This document shows positions 44,947 through 53,451 of a stretch of DNA of 64,000 nt, piece after piece (the stretch's first letter is position 1; the number at the start of each line of letters is the position of its first letter). The position numbers were made by a program, and so were the translations under genes. Under the pieces are notes generated by a model. That model was not told the origin of the DNA. It ran no database searches and saw only the letters and a list, made by a program, of their open reading frames with translations. The DNA is from Microthrixaceae bacterium (GTDB taxonomy: Bacteria > Actinomycetota > Acidimicrobiia > Acidimicrobiales > Microtrichaceae), in contig JACJWI010000001.1 in assembly GCA_020637215.1 (NCBI GenBank), positions 620,001 to 684,000 of the forward strand, given 5' to 3'.

Positions 44947-45981
44947 TCAGCTGGCGAAGAACGGTCGGGCGACCTGCTCGTAGAGGTCCAGGTCGACCGG
45001 CTTGGTCCCTCCGGTGGCCTCGGCCAGCGGCACCCGGACGATCCGGTCCGCCTGCAGGGCCACCATCTGGCCCCACGCACCGTCGGCCGCGGCGTCTGCG
45101 GCCGCGACGCCGTAGCGGGTGGCGAGCAACCGGTCGAAGGCGGTCGGCGTGCCGCCGCGCTGCACGTGACCGAGGATGGTGACCCGGGTCTCGATGCCGG
45201 TCCGACCCTCGATCTCCTCGGCCAGGCGCTGGGAGATCCCGCCGAGCCGACGGTGACCGAAGCGGTCCACCTCGTACTCGGGCTCCGGCATGGTCCCCGG
45301 GACCGGGACCGCACCTTCGGCGACCACGACGATCGACGCGTACGACACGCCGGCGTGGCGGCGTTGCAGGGCGTCGCACACCTCGCCGATGTCGAAGGGC
45401 ACCTCGGGGATCAGCGTCATGGTGGCCCCGCCGGCGATTCCGGCCCGGACCGCGATGTGACCCGCGTGACGGCCCATCGTCTCGACCACCATCACCCGGT
45501 CGTGCGCTTCGGCGGTGGTGTGGAGCCGGTCGATCGCGGCGGTGCACACGTGGACCGCGGTGTCGAAGCCGAAGGTCAGCTCGGTCGCGGCGATGTCGTT
45601 GTCGATCGTCTTGGGCACGCCGATGCAGCTGACGCCGTCGGCGTGGAGGTCCCGGGCCGCGCCGAGCGAGCCGTCGCCCCCGATGACCACGAACCCGTCG
45701 AGTCGGTGGTGCTCCATCGCGGCGCGGACCCGGTCGACCCCGTCGGGGAACTGGTACGGCTGGACCCTCGAGGTGCCGAGGATGGTGCCGCCCCGGGGCA
45801 GGATCCCCCGGCAGCGCTGGACGTCGAGAGGTTCCCAGTCGTCGTCGAGCACGCCGCTCCAGGCGTTGCGGAACCCGAGCACCTCACCCCCGTGCACGCG
45901 TTCGACCTTTCGCACCACCGCCCGTATCACGGCGTTGAGGCCGGGGCAGTCGCCGCCCGAGGTCAGCATCCCGATGCGCAC
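44947..45981 (-). CDS. pfkA: 6-phosphofructokinase
   Basis: A 344-residue glycolytic enzyme that phosphorylates fructose 6-phosphate. Motifs are IGMLTSGGDCPGLNAVIRAVV, GFVVIGGDGSLGAARDL, GVPKTIDNDIAATELTFGFDTA, VMVVETMGRHAGHIAVRAGIAGG and GHVQRGGTPTAFDR. The GGDGS motif indicates ATP use, whereas the Lys in PKTIDND is the form common in pyrophosphate enzymes. This Gly/Lys mixture is known in actinobacterial ATP enzymes, so ATP is the more likely donor. GTG 45981 lies six bases after TACGCT. Confidence 0.92.
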   Translation of the reverse strand: MRIGMLTSGGDCPGLNAVIRAVVRKVERVHGGEVLGFRNAWSGVLDDDWEPLDVQRCRGILPRGGTILGTSRVQPYQFPDGVDRVRAAMEHHRLDGFVVIGGDGSLGAARDLHADGVSCIGVPKTIDNDIAATELTFGFDTAVHVCTAAIDRLHTTAEAHDRVMVVETMGRHAGHIAVRAGIAGGATMTLIPEVPFDIGEVCDALQRRHAGVSYASIVVVAEGAVPVPGTMPEPEYEVDRFGHRRLGGISQRLAEEIEGRTGIETRVTILGHVQRGGTPTAFDRLLATRYGVAAADAAADGAWGQMVALQADRIVRVPLAEATGGTKPVDLDLYEQVARPFFAS

Positions 45982-45987
45982 CGGTTC

Positions 45988-45993
45988 AGCGTA
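45988..45993 (-). promoter_or_regulatory. Candidate leaderless -10 of pfkA
   Basis: TACGCT on the minus strand, six bases before GTG 45981. It shares a 52-base divergent gap with the glpK promoter. Confidence 0.5.
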
Positions 45994-46020
45994 GGGCGAT
46001 CCGCCGCGATCGCCGGGCAC

Positions 46021-46026
46021 TACTGT
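46021..46026 (+). promoter_or_regulatory. Candidate leaderless -10 of glpK
   Basis: TACTGT lies seven bases before GTG 46034. Confidence 0.5.
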
Positions 46027-46033
46027 CGCCGCC

Positions 46034-47623
46034 GTGGCTGTGATCTCGATCGATGCGGGGACCACCGGGATCCGGGCGTTCGTGGTCGACCGGGGCGGCG
46101 CCCCGGTCGCGCGGGCGTACCGGGAGTTCGCACAGCACTTCCCCCGACCGGGCTGGATCGAGCACGACGCCGAGGAGATCTGGTCCACCACCGTCACCGT
46201 CCTCGCCGAGGCCGCCGGACTGCTGGCGGAGCTGCTCCCGGGCGAAGCGGTCGACGCGATCGGCATCACCAACCAGCGCGAGACCGCCGTCGCGTGGGAC
46301 GCCCGCACCGGGCTCCCCCGCCACCGTGCGGTGGTGTGGCAGGACCGCCGCACCGCCGACCGCTGCGAGCAGCTGGAGAGCGACGGGCACCTGCCGCGCA
46401 TCCGGGCCCTGACGGGGCTGGTGCTCGACCCGTACTTCTCGGCGTCGAAGTTCGAGTGGCTGCTCACCGACGGCGGCGTCGCCGCGGACGACGACCTGCG
46501 GCTCGGCACCGTCGACAGCTGGCTGCTGTGGAAGCTCACCGGCGGATCCGCCGCGGCCGGAGCGGTCCACGCCACCGACCCGTCCAACGCGTCGCGCACG
46601 ATGCTGTACGACATCTCCGATCGGCGGTGGTCGTCGGAGCTGTGCGAGCTGTTCGGGGTGCCGATCGGAGCGCTGCCCGAGGTCCGGCCGTCGTGCGGCG
46701 TCTTCGGGCTCACCGCGGCGGACGGTCCCCTCGGCGGCGGCATCCCGGTGTCGGGCATCGCCGGGGACCAGCAGGCGGCGCTGTTCGGCCAGGCGTGCCT
46801 GAGCCCCGGGATGGCCAAGAACACCTACGGGACCGGGAGCTTCGTGCTGCTCAACGTCGGCGCCGAGTGCCCGGCGCCGGTCGACGGCCTGCTCACCACG
46901 GTCGCCTGGGAGATCCCGACCCGGGTCTTCGACGACGTGGCTGGACCCGGCGGCGCTGACGGGTCCGACGGGTCAGTCGGCTCCGACGGGTCGGCGACGG
47001 TGACCCACTACGCGCTCGAGGGAGCGATCTTCGTGACCGGCGCCGCGGTGCAGTGGCTCCGCGACGGCCTGGGGATCATCGCCGAGGCCTCCGAGGTGGG
47101 GCCGCTCGCCGCCTCGGTCGACGACACCGGAGGGGTGTTCGTCGTGCCGGCGTTCGCGGGGCTCGGCGCGCCCGACTGGGACCCGTACGCGCGGGGCACG
47201 GTGGTGGGCATCACCCGGGGTACGACCCGGGCGCACATCGCCCGTGCGGTCGTGGAGGCGATGGCGTTCCAGACCCGCGACGTGGTGCGGTCGATGACCG
47301 ACGCCACCGGAGTCGATCTCGCCGAGCTGCGCGTCGACGGCGGCGCGGCGGCGATGGACCTCCTGCTGCAGGTCCAGGCGGATCAGCTCGGCGTCCCGGT
47401 GGTGCGCTCCGCGGTGGCCGAGACCACCGCGCTCGGCGCCGCTCTGCTGGCCGGGCTGGGCGCCGGGGTGTGGTCGAGTGCGGCCGAGCTCGCCGCCAAC
47501 TGGCGAGCCGATGCCCGGGTCCCGCCGTCGACAGATCCGGAGCGCCTCACCGCCGCGGACGCCGGACACCGCATGTGGCGACGGGCGGTGACCCGCTCGC
47601 TCGCCTGGGCCGACGGCGGCTGA
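46034..47623 (+). CDS. glpK: Glycerol kinase
   Basis: A 529-residue FGGY-family kinase. The N-terminal ATP loop is VISIDAGTTGIRAFVVD, the substrate segments are ITNQRETAVAWDARTG and HRAVVWQDRRTA, and the late motifs are AGDQQAALFGQACLSPGMAKNTYGTGSF and MDLLLQVQADQLGVPVVR. An insertion GPGGADGSDGSVGSDGSA sits in the middle domain. It phosphorylates glycerol to glycerol 3-phosphate. No glpF or glpD is adjacent; divergence from pfkA suggests coordinated carbon control. It converges on a TetR gene with a 6-base gap. Confidence 0.9.
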   Translation: MAVISIDAGTTGIRAFVVDRGGAPVARAYREFAQHFPRPGWIEHDAEEIWSTTVTVLAEAAGLLAELLPGEAVDAIGITNQRETAVAWDARTGLPRHRAVVWQDRRTADRCEQLESDGHLPRIRALTGLVLDPYFSASKFEWLLTDGGVAADDDLRLGTVDSWLLWKLTGGSAAAGAVHATDPSNASRTMLYDISDRRWSSELCELFGVPIGALPEVRPSCGVFGLTAADGPLGGGIPVSGIAGDQQAALFGQACLSPGMAKNTYGTGSFVLLNVGAECPAPVDGLLTTVAWEIPTRVFDDVAGPGGADGSDGSVGSDGSATVTHYALEGAIFVTGAAVQWLRDGLGIIAEASEVGPLAASVDDTGGVFVVPAFAGLGAPDWDPYARGTVVGITRGTTRAHIARAVVEAMAFQTRDVVRSMTDATGVDLAELRVDGGAAAMDLLLQVQADQLGVPVVRSAVAETTALGAALLAGLGAGVWSSAAELAANWRADARVPPSTDPERLTAADAGHRMWRRAVTRSLAWADGG

Positions 47624-47629
47624 CGCGGC

Positions 47630-48226
47630 TCAGGGCCGGTGCCCGCCGATGCCCTCCATGCAGAACGCGACCACCCGGTCCGCCACCTCGCCGGGCTCGA
47701 CGCCGCGCTCGTCGATGAAGATGCGGGTCATCACGTTGGAGACGCCCAGGATCCCCCAGCCCAGTGCCTCGGGGTCGCGGTCGGGGATCAGTCCCTGTTC
47801 GATCGCCTGCTCCAGGTGCGCGACGGCATCGGCGACCAGCGTCCGCTGACCGGCCATGACCGCCCCGGCGAAGGCCGGCTCGGTGCGCGCGAACTCGAAC
47901 AGCTTGCGCTCCCGGTTGTGCTCGGCCATCCACAGCACCCCGGCCCGGATGCCGAGCTCCAGGCGGCGGACCGGATCTCCGTGATCCTCGATCGCCCGCA
48001 GCTGGGACCGGCGCAGCTCCTTCTGGGCGGTGCGGAGGATCTCGACGAAGAGCTCCTCCTTGGAGGAGAAGTACCAGTAGAAGACGCCCTTGCCGACGCC
48101 GAGGCCGTCGACGATGTCGGCCACCGAGGTCGGGTGGTAGCCATCGGCGGCGAACCGCTCGGTGGCGTACGCGATGAGCTGCGCCCGTCGTTCCGCCCCT
48201 CGGGGGGTCAGCCGTCGCTCCGACAT
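47630..48226 (-). CDS. TetR-family transcriptional regulator
   Basis: A 198-residue repressor. The N-terminal HTH is RAQLIAYATERFAADGYHPTSVADIVDGLGVGKGVFYWYFSSKEELF in layout, matching the family consensus. The C-terminal ligand domain is helical and unassigned. The ATG follows TAGCGT by eight bases. A perfect dyad of 7-bp arms lies 24 bases upstream of the start and is a likely self-operator. It may also act on the aminotransferase gene behind it, whose 3' end is 80 bases away. The ligand is unknown. Confidence 0.87.
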   Translation of the reverse strand: MSERRLTPRGAERRAQLIAYATERFAADGYHPTSVADIVDGLGVGKGVFYWYFSSKEELFVEILRTAQKELRRSQLRAIEDHGDPVRRLELGIRAGVLWMAEHNRERKLFEFARTEPAFAGAVMAGQRTLVADAVAHLEQAIEQGLIPDRDPEALGWGILGVSNVMTRIFIDERGVEPGEVADRVVAFCMEGIGGHRP

Positions 48227-48234
48227 GGGCGCCG

Positions 48235-48240
48235 ACGCTA
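48235..48240 (-). promoter_or_regulatory. Candidate leaderless -10 of the TetR gene
   Basis: TAGCGT on the minus strand, eight bases before ATG 48226 and nine bases downstream of the dyad operator. Confidence 0.45.
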
Positions 48241-48249
48241 GCCCACGAA

Positions 48250-48267
48250 CTTGACCGACTGGTCAAG
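48250..48267. promoter_or_regulatory. Palindromic operator for the TetR regulator
   Basis: CTTGACC-GACT-GGTCAAG is perfectly symmetric, 7 bases on each side. Its place just upstream of the -10 fits autorepression. TTGACN4GTCAA-like sites are common for this family. Confidence 0.65.
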
Positions 48268-48306
48268 GGCACGTGCTGGTCGAGGACGGGTCCGGCCGCC
48301 CGGGGC

Positions 48307-49482
48307 TCAACCCAGCTTGGTGAGCGCCCGCTTGAGGTTCCGGATGGCCTGGTTGGTGCGCTGCTCGTTCTCGATGAGGGCGAAGCGCACGTGGCCCTCG
48401 CCGCCGGGGCCGAAGCCGACGCCGGGCGACAGCGCCACCTGCGCCTCGCGCACCAGGTGGGAGCAGAACTCGACCGAGCCCATCTCCCGGTACGGCTCGG
48501 GGATGGGGGCCCAGGCGAACATCGTGCCCATCGGCGGATCGATCTCCCAGCCGATCCGCTGGAGGCCGCCGCAGAGCGCGTCGCGGCGCGACTGGTAGAT
48601 CTCGTTGACCTCGACCGGGAAGTCGATCTCCTCGTTGAGGGTGACCGTGGCGGCGATCTGGATCGGCTGGAAGGTCCCGTAGTCCAGGTACGACTTCAGC
48701 TTGGCCAGCGCCGCGATCACCTGCGGGTTGCCGAGCAGGAACGCCATCCGCCAGCCCGCCATCGAGAACGACTTGGTCATCGAGTACAGCTCGACGGCGA
48801 CGTCCTTGGCCCCGTCGGCCTGCAGGATCGACGGCGGCCGGTAGCCGTCGAAGCCCAGGTCCGCGTAGGCGTTGTCGTGGACCAGCAGCACCTCGTGCTC
48901 CCGGGCGAAGTCGACCACCCGCTGCATGAAGTCCAGGTCCACGCAGGTGGTCGTCGGGTTGTGCGGGAACGACAGCACGATCACCCGGGGCTTGGGGTGG
49001 GAGTACTCCCACTGCTCGACCATGTTGGCGAAGAACTCGTCGCCGGTCCCGAGCGGGATCTCACGCACGTTGGCCCCGGCGAACAGCGGGCCGAAGATGT
49101 GGATCGGGTAGCTGGGCGACGGCACGAGCGCGACGTCGCCCTTCTCGAGCAGCACCCACATCAGGTGGCTGAAGCCCTCCTTGGCGCCGATGGTCGAGAT
49201 CACCTCGGTGTCGGGGTCGATCTCCACGCCGAAGCGGTGGCGGTAGTAGTTCGCGGCCGCCTCGCGCAGCTTGGGGATGCCCCGGGACGACGAGTAGCGG
49301 TGGTTGCGCTCGTTGCGGGCGGCCTCGCACAGCTTCTCGACCGCGGTCGCCGGGGACGGCAGGTCGGGGTTCCCGAACCCCAGGTCGATGATGTCCGCGC
49401 CCTCGCGCCGGGCCGCCACCTTCAGCGAGTCGATGATCGTGAAGACGTACGGCGGCAGGTCGGTGATCCGGCGGAACTCCAT
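48307..49482 (-). CDS. alaC: AlaC-type PLP-dependent aminotransferase
   Basis: A 391-residue class I aminotransferase. It starts MEFRRITDLPPYVFTIIDSLK. DIIDLGFGNPDLPSP, YSSSRGIPKLREA, SFPHNPTTTCVD, VHDNAYADLGFDG and the PLP Lys in YSMTKSFSMAGWRMAFL are typical of AlaC, a glutamate-pyruvate transaminase that makes alanine. Methionine or LL-DAP aminotransferases are related alternatives. TAGCGT lies eight bases before the ATG. A ROK kinase stop is 11 bases further upstream. Confidence 0.87.
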   Translation of the reverse strand: MEFRRITDLPPYVFTIIDSLKVAARREGADIIDLGFGNPDLPSPATAVEKLCEAARNERNHRYSSSRGIPKLREAAANYYRHRFGVEIDPDTEVISTIGAKEGFSHLMWVLLEKGDVALVPSPSYPIHIFGPLFAGANVREIPLGTGDEFFANMVEQWEYSHPKPRVIVLSFPHNPTTTCVDLDFMQRVVDFAREHEVLLVHDNAYADLGFDGYRPPSILQADGAKDVAVELYSMTKSFSMAGWRMAFLLGNPQVIAALAKLKSYLDYGTFQPIQIAATVTLNEEIDFPVEVNEIYQSRRDALCGGLQRIGWEIDPPMGTMFAWAPIPEPYREMGSVEFCSHLVREAQVALSPGVGFGPGGEGHVRFALIENEQRTNQAIRNLKRALTKLG

Positions 49483-49490
49483 GGGCCCAG

Positions 49491-49496
49491 ACGCTA
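49491..49496 (-). promoter_or_regulatory. Candidate leaderless -10 of alaC
   Basis: TAGCGT on the minus strand, eight bases before ATG 49482. It overlaps the ROK kinase stop region. Confidence 0.45.
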
Positions 49497-50558
49497 CCGC
49501 CGGTCCCCGCTCCGACCGGAACCCGGTTGGGGCCCGGCCGCGGCCGCGTCGCGGGCGAGGATCGCGGCTCCGATCGCCCCGGCGTCGGGACCGCCCGGCG
49601 TGGTGACGATCGACACGGACCGACCGTCGGAAGCGGCCGGGAACCGCTCGGACAGGATCGTGCGCACCCGACCGGTCAGCTCGTCGCCCACGGCAGCGAC
49701 TCCCCCGCCGAGCGCCACGACGTCGGGATCGAGGAGGCTGATCAGGTTCGCCACGCCGAGCGCCACCCATCGGGCGTACTCGTCGAACACCCGGACCGCG
49801 TCCCGGTTGCCGACACCGAGCAGCTCGGTGACGTGCTCGCCCCGTAGCTCCTCGGGATCCGCAACGGCCTCCGCCAACGACGGCGCGTCGCCACGCCGGA
49901 GCGCGCGTCGGGCCAGCCACCCCAGGCCGGAGCCCGACGCGTAGCGCTCCCAGCACCCGCGCTGACCGCAGGGACACCGCGGCCCGTCGGGGTCGACCAC
50001 CATGTGGCCCGGCTCGCCGGCGAAGCCGCGGGCGCCGCGGACCAGCCGGCCGCCGACGATCAGACCGCCGCCGATCCCCGTCCCCAGGGTCACCGCCACC
50101 AGGTCCGCCACCGTCGGCTCGATCAGGGCGTGGGCGGCCACCGCGGCGCAGTTGGCGTCGTTGTCGACGGTGACCGGCAGGCCGAGCTCGCGCTCCAGTC
50201 GCCCCCGCACGTCCTGACCGACGAGTCCGACCGAGTTCGGGGCCGCCCGCACCACCCCGGCACGGTCGACGAAGCCGGCCAGGCCGACGCCGACCGCGGT
50301 GACGGGCGCTGGGACGGGGACGGCCTCGCCCGCCCGGATCCGGCTCCGCTCGGTCAGCGTGCGAGCGACCCCGACGACGGCGTCGACCGCGCTGGGGTCA
50401 TCCGCCCGCGACGGCACGCGCTCGCGGTCCAGGACCGCCACTCCGGCCGGCCCGTGCTCGACGAGCAGGCCCAGGGTCTTGGTCCCGCCGACGTCGATGC
50501 CGACGGTGCGACGCGGCGGCTCCGCATCGGTCGGACTTCGCCGAACATGGGTGTCCAC
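49494..50558 (-). CDS. ROK-family sugar kinase
   Basis: A 354-residue kinase. The phosphate loop is VGIDVGGTKTLGLLV, and VTVDNDANCAAVAAH holds the catalytic Asp. VTLGTGIGGGLIVGG is the second phosphate motif, and the zinc motif shows GHMVVDPDGPRCPCGQRGCWE with His and three Cys. It is about 55 residues longer than the other ROK kinase in this window, with extra residues at both ends. Glucokinase is the default guess. The GTG start has little support from spacing or ribosome binding site. Confidence 0.85.
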   Translation of the reverse strand: MDTHVRRSPTDAEPPRRTVGIDVGGTKTLGLLVEHGPAGVAVLDRERVPSRADDPSAVDAVVGVARTLTERSRIRAGEAVPVPAPVTAVGVGLAGFVDRAGVVRAAPNSVGLVGQDVRGRLERELGLPVTVDNDANCAAVAAHALIEPTVADLVAVTLGTGIGGGLIVGGRLVRGARGFAGEPGHMVVDPDGPRCPCGQRGCWERYASGSGLGWLARRALRRGDAPSLAEAVADPEELRGEHVTELLGVGNRDAVRVFDEYARWVALGVANLISLLDPDVVALGGGVAAVGDELTGRVRTILSERFPAASDGRSVSIVTTPGGPDAGAIGAAILARDAAAAGPQPGSGRSGDRR

Positions 50559-50597
50559 CCCGACAGTGTGGCCGCGGATGAGCCGTCGGCCCGCGAC

Positions 50598-52886
50598 TCA
50601 GGGCGACCAGCGCAGAAGGCGGGCGTCGACGTCCAACCCGTCGCACCACCGACCCAGACGTTCGTCGTCGGAGACCACGATCATCTGGACCAGCTCCGAC
50701 ATCGACGCGATCCGGTGCAGGAGCGCCGGCGTCTCGACCGAGGCGGCGTCGATGCCGACCACGAGCAACGGGACCGACCCCGCCGTCCCCAACGACCGGA
50801 CCTCGCCCAGCCGGGCCAGCAGCTGCCACTCGCGGTCGATCGGCCAGAGAACCGATGCATCGCGTTGGACCACCCGCTGCAGGGCCTCGGCCGCGTCGTC
50901 GGGTCGGCCTTCCTCGGCCACGACCGCGGCCACGACCTCGGGTGGAGGCCCCACCCATGAGCCGGCGCCCGACACGGGCGGCAGGTCCGGCATCTGGGGC
51001 GGCAGCGAGGTCGGATCCGGCGGAGCGTCGGAGCCCAGCACCTCGAGGAGTCGCTCGCGATCGGAGATGCGGACCAGGAGGTCACGTTCCCGGTCGCGCA
51101 GCTCGAGCTCCCGGGCGCGCAGTTCGGCGAGCTCTGCCGTCGCGCGCTCGTGACGGGTGACGGCCTCCTCGCCGGCGGCCACTCGGGCCTGCAGCGCCCG
51201 CAGCTCGGCGTCGAGGTCGGCGAGGCGGCCGCCGTCGTCGGCCGACCGCGCGCCTTCGTGGGCCTCGAGCTCGCGCTCAGCCTGCTCGAGCTCCACCGTC
51301 ACCGCCTCCCGACGGGCGTTCCGAGCGGGCTCGTCGGCGAGCCATGCCTCGGCCAGGTCGCTCATCACCTCGGGGTCCGCGACCGCGGCGGGCGCCGGGG
51401 CCCCTGCGGCGACCAGAGCGGCGGCGACCCGGCCCGACGCGGTCAGGATCTCGGCGCTTGCCGTCGGCGACGGCCGCTCGACCTGGCTCTGCAGCAGCTC
51501 GATGAGCTCGGCGGTGGTCAGGCGACGCAGACCGTCGGCGGACGTGCCGAGGTGCTCGGCGGCGGCGTCGACGATCCGGTCGCGCTCGTCGCGGTTCCAG
51601 ACGTCCTCGGTGCCGCCCGGCAGTTCCTGGCGGAGTCGGTCGACCTCCTCGGTCAGTTGATCCAGCCGGGACCTCGCCCGGTCCTCGCGGATCGCCCGCA
51701 CGGACTCGGTCTCCCGGTTCGGACGCCCCATGACGAACGCGGTGTACGTGTCGAAGCCGAGCTGGTCGAGCAGCAGCGCCTCCTCGCTCCGGAGCTCGTC
51801 GATCCGACGCCGGTGACGGACCGCAGCCACCCGACCGCCGCGCTCCTCCAGCTCGAAGATCTCGTCACGCACGGCCTCGAGCTGACGCACGACGGCGGGG
51901 TGCAGCTCCGGAGAGCGGATCGAGTCCCGGGCGAGCTCGAGCTCGGCCTCGGCCTCGGCCAGCTGCTCGAGGGCGGCGCCCAGCGTCTCCTCGACCGCCA
52001 GTCGACGGGTCTCGAGGGCCTCCATCGAGCGACGGAGGTCCTCGAGCTCCACCGCCAGCCCGCGACACGTCGGGTCGGGGCGACGCGACGGCTCACGCGC
52101 CGATCGGAGGTCGTCGAGAGCCCGCCGCAACGGGTCCAGATCGGCCGGCGGCACGGCGGCGAGGGCCTCGCGCAACCGAGCGACGGTCGAGACCAGCTCC
52201 GCCCGGCGTTCCTCGTTCTCGGCGTCCCATGCCGCTCGTTCCTCGACCGCTGAGCGCCGACGTGACTCGACCGCCTCGAGCTGGCCGAGCGCCACGTCGA
52301 GGGTGGCCCGGGCGAAGCTGTCCAGGTCGCCACGGACCTCATCGGCCGATCGGGCCAGGATCGCCCTCTCGCCGTCCAGGGATCGGAGCTCGGCGCGCAG
52401 CCGCACCAGCTCGTCGGTCGCGATCTGGCGGGTGCGACGGGCGGGGTCGGGGGGCTCGGGACCGAGGTGGTCCTCGATGGAGCGGATCTCGACCACCGGA
52501 CGGCCGTCGCTCGGGCCCGGGCCGGCGGGTGGGGACTCAGGTCCACGGGCTGGGGACTCAGGTCCGGGAGGCGGCGATTCCGCTCCGGGCGGACGCGGCG
52601 GGACGGGAGTGACCGACGCCCGCAGCGGCCTCGGCGCGGCGAGGTCGAGGACCGGATCCACCCGCGCCGCGGAACCCACGTCGAAGGCGCGGTTGCGCAG
52701 GCCGACGATCACCCCGTGCAGCTCGACCTGACCATCGGCGTCGACCGGCGTCCCCGACACCACCGCTGTCAGGATCCGGGCGAGCTCCGCCCGGACGTCC
52801 GCGGGCGCGCTGAGCAGCACCGTCAGGCGCGGGTGCAGCTCGACCGATCGGCCGCCGGGGAGGTGGTCAAGACGTAGGAGTCTCAT
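50598..52886 (-). CDS. SMC-like long coiled-coil protein lacking Walker A
   Basis: A 762-residue protein. The N-terminus MRLLRLDHLPGGRSVELHPRL, then TVLLSAPADVRAELARIL, follows the pattern of RecF/SMC heads, but the place of the GxxGxGKS loop is taken by SAPADVRAE, so nucleotide binding is unlikely. A Pro-rich stretch with GPES repeats (about 105-130) leads to some 450 residues of Glu/Arg/Leu-rich coiled coil. The C-terminal part (PLLVVGIDAASVETPALLH then MIVVSDDERLGRW) is placed like Walker B, D-loop and switch of an ABC head, with the usual catalytic Glu replaced. I prefer ATG 52886; an in-frame GTG 12 bases upstream exists. Function unknown. Confidence 0.7.
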   Translation of the reverse strand: MRLLRLDHLPGGRSVELHPRLTVLLSAPADVRAELARILTAVVSGTPVDADGQVELHGVIVGLRNRAFDVGSAARVDPVLDLAAPRPLRASVTPVPPRPPGAESPPPGPESPARGPESPPAGPGPSDGRPVVEIRSIEDHLGPEPPDPARRTRQIATDELVRLRAELRSLDGERAILARSADEVRGDLDSFARATLDVALGQLEAVESRRRSAVEERAAWDAENEERRAELVSTVARLREALAAVPPADLDPLRRALDDLRSAREPSRRPDPTCRGLAVELEDLRRSMEALETRRLAVEETLGAALEQLAEAEAELELARDSIRSPELHPAVVRQLEAVRDEIFELEERGGRVAAVRHRRRIDELRSEEALLLDQLGFDTYTAFVMGRPNRETESVRAIREDRARSRLDQLTEEVDRLRQELPGGTEDVWNRDERDRIVDAAAEHLGTSADGLRRLTTAELIELLQSQVERPSPTASAEILTASGRVAAALVAAGAPAPAAVADPEVMSDLAEAWLADEPARNARREAVTVELEQAERELEAHEGARSADDGGRLADLDAELRALQARVAAGEEAVTRHERATAELAELRARELELRDRERDLLVRISDRERLLEVLGSDAPPDPTSLPPQMPDLPPVSGAGSWVGPPPEVVAAVVAEEGRPDDAAEALQRVVQRDASVLWPIDREWQLLARLGEVRSLGTAGSVPLLVVGIDAASVETPALLHRIASMSELVQMIVVSDDERLGRWCDGLDVDARLLRWSP

Positions 52887-52998
52887 GGTCCATCCCACTG
52901 TCGGCCGGTCGGACCTCGACGGTGAGGATTCCGCTCCGGAAGCCGACCCGGTTCGGGGCCGTTCCCCCGGCCCCGACCGACGCGCGGAGCGCTGGGCG

Positions 52999-53451
52999 TC
53001 ACTCGACCGAGATGCGCCTGACCCGCGACGGCCGTCGGGGCGCCTGCGGGTCGACCAGTGCTCGGGCCCAGTCCTCGGTGTCGTCGACCCGGTCGGCCAC
53101 GACCCCGTCCGGATCGCCCTGCTCGGAAGCTGCGTCCGTCCCGTCGTCGTGGGTGGCGGTCGAGCGACGGTCAGGCGACGGGTCCCGCCCCGACGCGCTG
53201 TCCACCCACGGAGCGGAGCGGCCCCGCACCGCGTCGCCCAGGGCGTCGCCCACGGAGGCCGCCATGCCCGTCAGCGAGGCCGACACCTCACGGAGCGCAT
53301 CGCGGTCCTCGACGACCTTCTCGATGGCATCGAGGAACGAGCGGGCCGCCGCCACCATCTCACGGGCCGCTCGCTGGAGGTGCTCGACCCCCTCGGCGCC
53401 GGGATCCTGGTCGATGTCGCCGTCACGACGACGGTCCTCCGCGTGGTTCAC
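52999..53451 (-). CDS. Small acidic hypothetical protein behind the ArsA-like gene
   Basis: A 150-residue protein. Residues 20-50 form an amphipathic helix, GVEHLQRAAREMVAAARSFLDAIEKVVED, of a type I associate with short actinobacterial proteins encoded next to ArsA-like ATPases. The rest is Asp/Arg-rich and looks disordered. GTG 53451 overlaps the ArsA-like stop by four bases (GTGA), so it is co-translated and may be a partner or client of that ATPase. No function assigned. Confidence 0.65.
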   Translation of the reverse strand: MNHAEDRRRDGDIDQDPGAEGVEHLQRAAREMVAAARSFLDAIEKVVEDRDALREVSASLTGMAASVGDALGDAVRGRSAPWVDSASGRDPSPDRRSTATHDDGTDAASEQGDPDGVVADRVDDTEDWARALVDPQAPRRPSRVRRISVE

